The notes under the pieces: generated by a model | Seen by the model: only the letters and a program-made list of their open reading frames with translations | Database searches by the model: none | Told to the model about the DNA's origin: nothing | Origin: Mucilaginibacter sp. SMC90 | Lineage (GTDB): Bacteria > Bacteroidota > Bacteroidia > Sphingobacteriales > Sphingobacteriaceae | Length of the DNA: 64,000 nucleotides | Assembly (NCBI RefSeq): GCF_022811725.1 | Contig: NZ_CP094527.1 | Location: 7,502,001-7,566,000 of the forward strand | Direction of reading: 5' to 3' | Shown: positions 52,962 through 60,652 of the stretch, piece after piece | How the letters are laid out: every line of letters starts with the position of its first letter | How positions within the stretch are numbered: position 1 is the stretch's first letter | Made by a program: the position numbers and the translations under genes

Positions 52962-53701
52962 TAAGCCATTGCGCCATTCAAACCGATAATTTGTCCGCTG
53001 ATCCATTTGGCGTCATCGCTGGCCAGGAAAGCAACCACTTTGGCAATGTCTTCGGGCTCGCCCAGGCGGTTAAAGGCATTGAGAGCATTGAGGCGGTCAA
53101 TCAGCTCCTGCGATTTGCCTTTGGTAAACAATTCCGTATTAACCGGGCCGGGCTGCACTGCATTTACATTGATACCACGTGCCCCAACTTCCTTAGCAAA
53201 TACGCGGGTTAGCTGCTCTACCGCACCTTTGGTTGCCACATAACTGCCATAGGTAGGTGTTAATACACGGGTTTGGGTCGATGAGAAATTAATTACAGAA
53301 CCTTTGTCGGCAAGTTTGACGGCGGCCTCCCTTAGGGTATTAAAAGTCCCTTTTACATTGATATCAAACTGGCGGGTGAAATCCTCGTCGGTAGTGTCTT
53401 TTATTAATTTGGTGATCATGATGCCAGCATTGTTTACCAGTACATCTATTTTGCCATAATGAGCTATAGCGGCATCAAACATGGCTGCCACTTCATCGGC
53501 TTTACTTACATCGGCCTGCAAGGCAATGGCATCGCCGCCTTGTTGCTTGATAACGTTTACAGTTTGATCTGCAGCTTCCTTACTGCCTGCATAGTTGATA
53601 ATTACTTTAGCGCCTTCGGCTGCTAATTTATGAGCTACTGCTGCACCGATACCTCTTGAGGCTCCGGTTACTAATACTACTTTTGATGCTAATGTGTTCA
53701 T
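52961..53701 (-). CDS. SDR family oxidoreductase (3-oxoacyl-ACP reductase-like)
   Basis: The 246-residue enzyme has TGASRGIGAA near residue 14, NNAG (catalytic Asn region), FSSTQTRVLTPTYGSYVATKGA with the Ser-Tyr-x3-Lys triad, and the terminal ISGQIIGLNGA strand. It is a classical SDR with an NADPH-type basic loop (YAGSKEAAD). Its role is unclear; tandem SDR genes downstream of an AraC gene on the same strand suggest detoxification or secondary metabolism. Confidence 0.92.
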   Translation of the reverse strand: MNTLASKVVLVTGASRGIGAAVAHKLAAEGAKVIINYAGSKEAADQTVNVIKQQGGDAIALQADVSKADEVAAMFDAAIAHYGKIDVLVNNAGIMITKLIKDTTDEDFTRQFDINVKGTFNTLREAAVKLADKGSVINFSSTQTRVLTPTYGSYVATKGAVEQLTRVFAKEVGARGINVNAVQPGPVNTELFTKGKSQELIDRLNALNAFNRLGEPEDIAKVVAFLASDDAKWISGQIIGLNGAMA

Positions 53702-53897
53702 GGTTTCCTTTGTTATTTTGTTTATGTTTTATTGTCGTTGATTGACAATACAAAGGTGGCAAGAGCAAGGCCCCTGAATGATACACATATCAAAGCATTA
53801 CTTACGAATATTTAAGATTGGGTATTTTGTAATTGGGCAAAGACGTGTTTAGGTTAACCCACAAAAATTGCTTTGTCGCATAATTAGCAACGCGCCT

Positions 53898-54327
53898 TGT
53901 TTTGCCCCACCGGGCAATGTCATTAAGTTAAGGGAAATCCCCCAGAGGGCTACCGTGTACCCATAAGTTTTAAATAAAAATGTCATTTCGAAAGAGCAGA
54001 TGGGGCTGGGCGTCGGGGCGAAAGAGAAATCTTATACGCCCTGTAAAGTCGCTTTGCATAGTTTAGGGCTGGATGTATAAGATTTCTCCTCACCACATCC
54101 GCACGTTCCTCCAACAGGTTCGTCGAAATGACATTTTCTTTTAATTCATAATCATATAATAATTAAAAGATGTGGCGACACGGGAGCCCAGAGGAGGAAC
54201 AGGTTTATAGTAATATCATATACCGAAAATAACCGTGCCAGAGGTACGGAACACTCGGAGTTTTGCACCTCTGGTGCAACCTGTCAATCCCTTAACTTAA
54301 TGACATTGCCCCGCCGGGGGGACAAGA
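53898..54327. mobile_element. MITE-like element with 24-bp perfect inverted ends
   Basis: GGGCAATGTCATTAAGTTAA (53913-53932) extended to 53936 is exactly mirrored at 54289-54312, and CTTGT/ACAAG extends the ends to 53898 and 54327. Nested inside are AAAATGTCATTTCGA (53977-53991) paired with 54123-54137, and GAGAAATCTTATA (54024-54036) paired with 54076-54088. A further palindrome (CCAGAGGT/ACCTCTGG) lies near 54238-54275. No coding frame and no clear target-site duplication were seen. Confidence 0.7.
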
Positions 54328-54384
54328 AAAATAGTTCCCTGTAAACTGATTTTGGCTAAAGCCGACTGAGTTGAACATAATCCT

Positions 54385-54535
54385 GCCGGTTAAAACCGAT
54401 GGCAATGAATTAAATTTACAGGATCTTGAAGCAGCAGGATATATGAATCAACGTGAGCATTAAGGCAATTGAGGAACTTAGTTTAACGCCTGGCTCAATG
54501 TCGGTTTCCTCATTTCCGTCGGTTAAAACCGACGG
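54385..54535. repeat. Small palindromes of the GCCGGTT-AACCGGC type
   Basis: CCGTCGGTT-AA-AACCGACGG at 54516-54535 is a perfect stem, and GCCGGTT-AA-AACCGATGGC at 54385-54403 is a relative. The 54328-54589 stretch has no gene and is a string of repeat remnants. Confidence 0.6.
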
Positions 54536-54589
54536 ACCATTAAAGAACACATGCGGCTTCAGCCAAACCCGCTTTGACAAAAATGCTGG

Positions 54590-55525
54590 CTACGCTATCC
54601 TCGCATGTTCTTTCCTGAACAATACCGGCGAAGTATCCGTATGCTTTTTAAAGTAATTGCTAAAATGCGTGGCTTCAGTAAAACCCAAACGGAAAGCAAT
54701 CTCTTTAATAGATAGTTTTGAGTTTTGTAAAAGTGCCTTGGCTTCGGATATGGTTTTTTCAGCAATCCAGGTACTGATGGTTTTGCCGGTTTTTATTTTA
54801 ATAACATTACTCAGGTAATTGGGGTGAAGACCTTGTGCATCGGCATAATCCTGCACACGGAAGGCCTGTTCTGCTACGCCATTACTCAGGTCGCGATAAT
54901 GTTTTTCGAGCAGGCGCTTAAAGCTTTTTACAATTTCCGAACTACGGTTGCCTTCATAAATCGGGTTATAATCCTTCCAAAAATATTCTTTAAATTTCAA
55001 CAGTACCACTACAAACAGGTTTCCGATGATCCGATAGCGGTACGGGCTATCTGAATTATATTCTTTCAGGATCTGATGGTACAAAATAGCAAACTCCTCA
55101 AAAACCTCCGGACTAAGTACACGGGCCGGGAATGTTTCAGCCAGCAAAAATGAAAATTCGTCAAAAATATTGACATGTACGTTTTCCTTCAAAAACGATT
55201 CGCTGAGTGTAAACAGGTATACATCACCTATGTGCTCCCAGTTAAACGAACGAAAATGCCCCGGATTGGTGAAGTAAATAGCACGGGGTTGTAATTTATA
55301 ATTTTGCTCGTCAATGGTATAATCACCATCCCCGCTCTTTATAAAAGCAAACACAAAAAAGTTAAGCCTGCTCAACGGCGATTTAAATGGCGTTGGCTGA
55401 TTTATATCCTTCAGGTTAAAAACCGTAAAATCGGTATGCTTTATAAGCTCCAGCGGCAAACCCAGGTGCTTGTACTGATCATAAAGGGTATTAAAGATCT
55501 GCTTTTCATTATCCTGGTGATGCAT
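54590..55525 (-). CDS. AraC-family transcriptional regulator
   Basis: From ATG 55525 (MHHQDNEKQIF) the protein has 311 residues; a TTG at 55573 would add 16. It has an N-terminal cupin-like sensor domain (about 35-150) and a C-terminal double HTH (about 200-305) with DYADAQGLHPNYLSNVIKIKTGK and LSIKEIAFRLGFTEATHFSNYFKKHT. The AraC domain is well conserved. It may control the SDR genes on the same strand downstream, but a repeat-rich 890-bp gap separates them. Confidence 0.92.
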   Translation of the reverse strand: MHHQDNEKQIFNTLYDQYKHLGLPLELIKHTDFTVFNLKDINQPTPFKSPLSRLNFFVFAFIKSGDGDYTIDEQNYKLQPRAIYFTNPGHFRSFNWEHIGDVYLFTLSESFLKENVHVNIFDEFSFLLAETFPARVLSPEVFEEFAILYHQILKEYNSDSPYRYRIIGNLFVVVLLKFKEYFWKDYNPIYEGNRSSEIVKSFKRLLEKHYRDLSNGVAEQAFRVQDYADAQGLHPNYLSNVIKIKTGKTISTWIAEKTISEAKALLQNSKLSIKEIAFRLGFTEATHFSNYFKKHTDTSPVLFRKEHARIA

Positions 55526-55593
55526 GGGAAAGGCGTTTACGCCAAAGCTATGAGGGCTAAAGGAAATTTGCAAGCAATACAGGTAATAAACAA

Positions 55594-55630
55594 AAACGGC
55601 GTATTGTTACAACCTAACAATACGCCGTTT
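55594..55630 (-). terminator. Terminator of the sigma/anti-sigma/DUF4097 operon
   Basis: AAACGGCGTATTGTT (55594-55608) and AACAATACGCCGTTT (55616-55630) are a perfect 15-bp stem with a 7-nt loop, 19 bp past the DUF4097 stop. Confidence 0.9.
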
Positions 55631-55648
55631 AATGATATAGCTTGCTGT

Positions 55649-57115
55649 TTAATCAAAGCTCACGCTGCCATAGCTGGTACTAATGGTAATTGTTTTGTCA
55701 CCGCCGCCTTTACCTAAATGGCCTTTGTACGTTTTTGTAGGGTTAAAGCCACGCTCGCCATCTGCAGGGGTTTTACTGGTGATGTTAACATCATGGCTGC
55801 CATAGTTAAAGCTGCCATAATGCACCGTAATATCAAAATCAGCATTCTGCCCATCACTTACCCCCAGTTTCACACTTGAGTATGACGAGTTAACAGAAAG
55901 GTTTTTCACATTTTTATCAACCTCGCTAATATTCAGCGCACCGCTAAATTTCACATTGATGTTCCCCGAGGTAGTTATACGGCCAATTTTTGCCGAACCA
56001 TAGCTCACATCGGCGTTAAGTTTATCGCAATCGCCAAGGTTAAGGCTGCCATAGGCAACATCCAGATCACTGCCTGTTAACGTTTCGATGGTAGCACTGC
56101 CATATCTCACTCTTATCTGGCTACCCGGATTGGTCAGCGCCTTAGCGCGCAGGCTACCGTATGAATTACTGATATTGAGTTTGCCGCTAAGATCAGGCAA
56201 TTCGGTATTGCCATATTTATTATTGATAATAAGCGGGTTCCTGGCAGGCATGTAAACAGTATAATTGATCTCCATTTTGCGGAACGCGTTTTTCTTGCCA
56301 AACAATGATCCCCAAATACCGCCATCGTTATCGCCATCGCCCTGGTTAATAGATGTTTTGAATGAAACACCTGTGCCATCCTTACTATCCCTGATGCTTA
56401 CGGCATCCAGCATCTTTTGAACCTTATCTTCATCGTTGGCACCAACCACAATCTGCACATCAACCTTTACCTCACTTTTTGCCCAGGTAAGTACGGTTAC
56501 TTTGCCATATTTATTGTCAATATTAATTACATCATTGCCATCAACATTGTAGCTTTTACTGTAGCTTTTGGTTTTTTCAACTATATCGCCATTTTGTACC
56601 TGCTTTTCATAACTATCATCGCCATCGTTACTGTAACTAAAGTTCTGGTCGAAGTTTTTAAAACCAAAGTTTATGTTAGGACTCAGCTTTTCAAACCTAT
56701 CGGCAAACTTCATGCTGTCAAAATCCTTAAACTTCATTTTAAATTTTAAGGAGTCGAAGCCTTTGAACCTCGTGCTGTCTTTGAATTTGAAAGCAAGTTG
56801 TTTGTTCAGCTTCAGCATGTTTTGCAATTTAAGGTGTATTTGCTTTTGCTGCTGTACGCGCAATTTGCTCATTTCCTTTTGCAGTTCGCGCATTTTCACA
56901 TTCAGCTCCTTCATTTTTTGCTGATACTCCTTGCTGTTGGTAGCGGGAGTCCAATCATCGCCGTTCAATTCAGCAGCGGGGGGCGGTGTAGGAGGCAGTT
57001 TTGGCATTGCCGGCGCTGGTGGAACTGCAGGGCCCACCTGTGCAAAGTTTACTGTACTTATGGTCAACAGGCCGATAAGGATAAGCAAGGCCGGACTAAA
57101 TATTTTTGGTTTCAT
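55649..57115 (-). CDS. DUF4097 beta-repeat secreted protein
   Basis: The 488-residue protein has a signal peptide (ending STVNFA), a Pro-rich stretch, a long charged coiled coil (about 60-110, EYQQKMKELNVKMRELQKEM) and a C-terminal right-handed beta-helix-like region (about 190-488). That region has repeated SYGSL-type turns (NISNSYGSLRA, VRYGSATIE, DVAYGSLNLG, DVSYGSAKIG). DUF4097 proteins are of unknown role. It overlaps the anti-sigma gene by 20 bp, so it is an operon member and may be part of the sigma system. Confidence 0.9.
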   Translation of the reverse strand: MKPKIFSPALLILIGLLTISTVNFAQVGPAVPPAPAMPKLPPTPPPAAELNGDDWTPATNSKEYQQKMKELNVKMRELQKEMSKLRVQQQKQIHLKLQNMLKLNKQLAFKFKDSTRFKGFDSLKFKMKFKDFDSMKFADRFEKLSPNINFGFKNFDQNFSYSNDGDDSYEKQVQNGDIVEKTKSYSKSYNVDGNDVINIDNKYGKVTVLTWAKSEVKVDVQIVVGANDEDKVQKMLDAVSIRDSKDGTGVSFKTSINQGDGDNDGGIWGSLFGKKNAFRKMEINYTVYMPARNPLIINNKYGNTELPDLSGKLNISNSYGSLRAKALTNPGSQIRVRYGSATIETLTGSDLDVAYGSLNLGDCDKLNADVSYGSAKIGRITTSGNINVKFSGALNISEVDKNVKNLSVNSSYSSVKLGVSDGQNADFDITVHYGSFNYGSHDVNITSKTPADGERGFNPTKTYKGHLGKGGGDKTITISTSYGSVSFD

Positions 57116-57671
57116 TGTTTTGTTCCTTTTTCATCTGGTTAAACTGTTCAATTACATTTAATTGCTGGTTTAGCACCTCGGTTTGTATTTGCAGGTTCCG
57201 GATCATTGCACGTAAAACACGTTCCTGGTTAGGGCTGGTGGCCAAATCACTGTTTAGTTTTTTATAGGTGGAATCCATTTTGGCTATCTCGGCGCTGAAC
57301 TCCTTGTATAGCTGCGGATCGTTTTTAGATGCTGATTTAAGTTCGGTAAGCTTGGTTTCAACAAGCGAAGCATAGTGTACCCGCTGTTGCGCATACTCGG
57401 GGTTAATGGCAGCAAAGTCAACGCCTTTTGCACCTTTTTGGCTTTGTAAATATATACCGAAGCCTATCCCCATTACGATGATCACCGACGCCGCCACTTT
57501 TAGCACAAAGCCCAGCGAAAAGGTTTTTGCTTCGCGTTTTTTGGGTTGCTGATCGTCCTCGTCCAAAAAATTGAGTTGCGCCTCAATCTTCCCCCACAAA
57601 TCCGCCGATGGTTCTATCTCGTTAAATTCTTCGTTATTATCGTGCATGAAATCTTCAAATCGCTTGCTCAT
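57096..57671 (-). CDS. Membrane anti-sigma-like protein
   Basis: The 191-residue protein has a cytoplasmic N-terminus (about 1-50, SADLWGKIEAQLNFLDEDDQ) that fits anti-sigma N-domains, one transmembrane helix (about 55-75, FVLKVAASVIIVMGIGFGIYL) and a helical periplasmic tail with heptad spacing (about 100-185). No zinc motif is visible. The position directly after an ECF sigma gene, with a 4-bp overlap, is the main support for the assignment. Confidence 0.75.
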   Translation of the reverse strand: MSKRFEDFMHDNNEEFNEIEPSADLWGKIEAQLNFLDEDDQQPKKREAKTFSLGFVLKVAASVIIVMGIGFGIYLQSQKGAKGVDFAAINPEYAQQRVHYASLVETKLTELKSASKNDPQLYKEFSAEIAKMDSTYKKLNSDLATSPNQERVLRAMIRNLQIQTEVLNQQLNVIEQFNQMKKEQNNETKNI

Positions 57672-58228
57672 GATACTTTTCCTTTCCTGTTTAAAATTTC
57701 AATTAACTTCCTTTTAGCTCTCAAAAACTGGGTTCTTGATGTGTTTTCTGATATATTTAATATTTGTCCTATCTCTTCGTGGTCATACCCTTCAAGCAGA
57801 TATAGCGATATCACAACACGGTAACCATCGGGCAGTTGTTTCATCCCTTCTTTAACCCTTGTTACCTGGTATTGTATGTCCTCATCATCCCAGTTGTCAT
57901 CATCTGCAATATTTTCCAGGTGACCGTCTTCCAGTTCAACAAGTTCCAGCTTGCGTTTGCGCAGCAGGTTAATTGACCGGTTCACAACAATCTGTTTAAG
58001 CCAGAGGCCAAATGTGGTATCCTGCCTAAAATCCTTCAGCTTGGCAAAGGCATCCACAAAGGCTTCCTGCAGCACATCCTCGGCTTCGGCAATATCGCCC
58101 ACTATCCGATAGGCCACGTTCAGCATAGCTTTCGAATACAGACGGTAAAGCTCATAGCAGGCTTTTTTACTCCCCTGCTTGCACTCAACTACCAGATTGT
58201 AATGTTTATCAATATATATTGCTTCCAA
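57668..58228 (-). CDS. RNA polymerase ECF sigma factor
   Basis: The 186-residue protein has region 2 (CYELYRLYSKAMLNVAYRI then AEDVLQEAFVDAFAKL) and region 4 (DGYRVVISLYLLEGYDHEEIGQILNIS then TSRTQFLRAKRKLIEIL). It is the first gene of a three-gene operon with an anti-sigma-like protein and a DUF4097 protein. The length is typical for the SigW/RpoE-like group of Bacteroidota. Confidence 0.95.
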   Translation of the reverse strand: MEAIYIDKHYNLVVECKQGSKKACYELYRLYSKAMLNVAYRIVGDIAEAEDVLQEAFVDAFAKLKDFRQDTTFGLWLKQIVVNRSINLLRKRKLELVELEDGHLENIADDDNWDDEDIQYQVTRVKEGMKQLPDGYRVVISLYLLEGYDHEEIGQILNISENTSRTQFLRAKRKLIEILNRKGKVS

Positions 58229-58347
58229 ATTCGTGACCGGCTTCAGATTAATAGACGCAAGGCATTTTGCAACGTTGCACGTATATGAAAAATATTTTTT
58301 TAATTACTGATAATTTTTTTGATGATATGGAGTTATGGGAATTTTAG

Positions 58348-58453
58348 ATGTGCAAATTTCAAATGCGCGGATGTTGTTGTCAGAACCTGAATTTATCGAA
58401 TTAAGGGATTTTCAGAATAATGGAATCAATCTGCACATCTGAAATTTGCACAT
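58348..58453. repeat. 14-bp perfect inverted repeat upstream of the ECF sigma gene
   Basis: ATGTGCAAATTTCA (58348-58361) and TGAAATTTGCACAT (58440-58453) enclose 78 bp of AT-rich DNA. It may be another dispersed repeat. The sigma promoter would lie between it and 58228. Confidence 0.65.
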
Positions 58454-58485
58454 TCACACATCAAAACTATCATCCCGGCTATCCT

Positions 58486-59022
58486 TTAACCCTGAAAATC
58501 ACGGTTCAGATACTTATCAATTACTTTAACAGCATTATCATATCTATCCTGACCTAAGCCGGATATTACCACATAGTTAGCATTGAGCGCCTGAAGCTCA
58601 CGGTGCCAAACATTCATAAAATACTCCCGTTTGGTAGGGAAGTTGCGCAAGGGATCGTCCTGCCAGGGCAAATCGATATTCAGGAGTAAATAAAAATCAT
58701 ATGGGTGACGCGGCAGCTCGTCAAGCACCTCCTGAGGTGCGCTGCCAAACATTTCCTCACTCCAGATCTTTACCGTTAAAAAAGTAGTATCACAGATCAG
58801 GATCCTATTGGCTTGCGGCAGCAGCCCTTTTTCAAGCGCTATCTGTCCATGAAACATATTTACCTCATCCTGCCAGGTGCAATCACCAACAAGGTTTGCG
58901 CAATACTCCCGCGAATACTCAGGTACAGCTATGGTATTATAATGCCCTGCCAAATATTCAGACATGGTTGACTTACCTGTCGATTCGGGGCCTACAACTG
59001 CTATTTTGAGTATTTCGTTCAT
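58486..59022 (-). CDS. NadR-like ATPase/ribosylnicotinamide kinase-like protein
   Basis: The 178-residue protein has Walker A GPESTGKST (11-19), an EYSREYC motif near 35-41 and ICDTTFLTVKIWSEEMFG, all like the kinase domain of NadR. The adenylyltransferase and repressor domains of full NadR are absent. It may phosphorylate nicotinamide riboside, but the substrate is inferred. It lies between repeat-rich gaps and is not in an obvious operon. Confidence 0.85.
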   Translation of the reverse strand: MNEILKIAVVGPESTGKSTMSEYLAGHYNTIAVPEYSREYCANLVGDCTWQDEVNMFHGQIALEKGLLPQANRILICDTTFLTVKIWSEEMFGSAPQEVLDELPRHPYDFYLLLNIDLPWQDDPLRNFPTKREYFMNVWHRELQALNANYVVISGLGQDRYDNAVKVIDKYLNRDFQG

Positions 59023-59048
59023 GTTGTAAAATTAAAACAAATAGAAAT

Positions 59049-59064
59049 CCCCTCTTGAGAGGGG
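59049..59064. repeat. CCCCTCTTGAGAGGGG palindrome (solo)
   Basis: A perfect 16-bp palindrome that equals one outer arm of the elements at 22461 and 30845. It has no matching second arm nearby. Confidence 0.8.
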
Positions 59065-59129
59065 ACTTATGTAAAAGCGTTGTTTTCTGCGGTTAGTACT
59101 AACAATACAGGCGTCGGGAAGGAAAAAAA

Positions 59130-59258
59130 TGTCATTGCGAGGAATGGCGTGGACAAAAGCGCCAGGAACAACGTGGCAATCTCGTAGCAATGCATAGCCG
59201 CTTTACATAGTCGATAGGCATTAGCTACGAGATTGCCGCGCTATCACTCGCAATGACA
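59130..59258. repeat. GTCATTGCGAGG palindrome (copy D)
   Basis: Ends TGTCATTGCGAG (59130-59141) and CTCGCAATGACA (59247-59258) enclose a second perfect pair GGCAATCTCGTAGC/GCTACGAGATTGCC (59175-59188/59224-59237). The rest of the 320-bp gap between the NadR-like and M28 genes has no gene; AACCACT, AACCTCT and AATCTCT heptads lie at 59322-59342. Confidence 0.85.
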
Positions 59259-59342
59259 TAGTTTTTAATATTTCAAACAACTTTCAATCTCTGCACAGAT
59301 GTGCCTGTGAAACTAATTTCCAACCACTAACCTCTAATCTCT

Positions 59343-60650
59343 CTACTCCGTTTTCTTCGGAACCCTTGTTGGTGTATCCTGGCCCGAAACTATAGTGCGT
59401 GAACTTAGCGCTATTGCACGGATTGTTGAGGTGATATTATTTACATCCAATGTGCTGAATTCGTCGCCAACGGTATGGTATAATTTGTCTATATCTATTT
59501 GATCTGTCGAAATGGTGTGCGCAGGTACGCCAACTTCGGCCAGAGACGCATTGTCACTTCTGTAAAACAGGTCCTGATCCGGATATGGGTCCGGGTAAAA
59601 TTTAAACGCAGTACCCTTCAGGTTTTTCTGCAGGATCTTGCCAAAATCAGACCTTTCAAAACCTGTAATGAATGCAGAGTTAGTGCCAAATTTAGAAGCC
59701 TTGCCAATCATTTCAATATTGAACATGGCAACTACCTTATCGGCATCAACTTGTTTCGCAAAATATTGTGAACCATATTCGCCAATCTCTTCGGCGGTAA
59801 AGGCTACAAAGATGAGCGTACGGGCGTTATTGTTCAGTTTTTTATTGTATTTAGCCAGGCTTAACACCGCCGTTGTTCCCGAAGCATCGTCATCGGCACC
59901 GTTGGCGATGCTATCAGTTACGCCCGGTTTATCGGGTTTGATAATACCTAAATGATCATAGTGGCCCGAAAATACTACGTATTCATCAGGTTTGGTTTTG
60001 CCGGGGATAATACCGGCTACATTAAACAGCGGCAACTCTTCGTTTTTCACCTCGAAATTAACATCAAAAGAGGTAGCGTTATCAAATTTGCCTGACACAA
60101 ATACAACAGGCGCTTTTGCTTTGCCTTTAAAGCTTGTAGAACCGGCACCCAAATAACTTTTTATCCGCCCAAACAAACTATTGAATTTGGGGTCGACCAG
60201 CAACAGGGTTTTGGTATCGCTTTTCAATGCCTTACGGTATTCGGTGCGAAAATCTTTGTCCGGACCAACAACAATCACTTGTACGTCTTTATCGCTCGCC
60301 CATTTAAATGAGTCAGAGCTGCTTGCAAAGGCACTATCGGCGGCTATTGCTTTACCATTGATGTTTACCGTTAAGTTAACGGGAGTTGAACGCACCATCG
60401 TAAAGTTTTGACGGTAGCCCGAATTTCCGGACATCGGCTTAAGACCGGCTTTTTTATACTCCAGTTCAATAAACGAGGCAGCTTTTTCAATACCGGGCGT
60501 AAAGGTGGCCCTTCCCTGCATATCATCTGCCGACAGCGTTTTGATAATACGCGCCACATCTTTCTCCCCGATCAGTTTATTAACATTCTGCGCAAAACCG
60601 CAAGTCGAAACACTTAAAAATGCCGCCGTTATTATTGAGATCTTTTTCAT
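59343..60650 (-). CDS. Secreted M28-family aminopeptidase
   Basis: The 435-residue protein has a signal peptide (ending STCGFAQ) and an M28 zinc peptidase with FSGHYDHLG (His230), NGADDDASGT (Asp254/255) and FTAEEIGEYGS (Glu287/288), plus a PA-domain-like segment before it (about 85-215). The third ligand pair is in DQIDIDKLYHTVGDEF. It is two bases downstream of an M61 peptidase, so they are cotranscribed and probably both work on peptides in the periplasm. Confidence 0.93.
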   Translation of the reverse strand: MKKISIITAAFLSVSTCGFAQNVNKLIGEKDVARIIKTLSADDMQGRATFTPGIEKAASFIELEYKKAGLKPMSGNSGYRQNFTMVRSTPVNLTVNINGKAIAADSAFASSSDSFKWASDKDVQVIVVGPDKDFRTEYRKALKSDTKTLLLVDPKFNSLFGRIKSYLGAGSTSFKGKAKAPVVFVSGKFDNATSFDVNFEVKNEELPLFNVAGIIPGKTKPDEYVVFSGHYDHLGIIKPDKPGVTDSIANGADDDASGTTAVLSLAKYNKKLNNNARTLIFVAFTAEEIGEYGSQYFAKQVDADKVVAMFNIEMIGKASKFGTNSAFITGFERSDFGKILQKNLKGTAFKFYPDPYPDQDLFYRSDNASLAEVGVPAHTISTDQIDIDKLYHTVGDEFSTLDVNNITSTIRAIALSSRTIVSGQDTPTRVPKKTE

Positions 60651-60652
60651 AA

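Noticed and set aside
53702..54589. Coding content in the 890-bp gap upstream of the SDR genes
   Set aside because: The only frames are short and run through inverted repeats; no start context or motif was seen.
55526..55573. TTG-initiated AraC extension
   Set aside because: An ATG lies 48 bases downstream, and the extra residues have no recognisable role.
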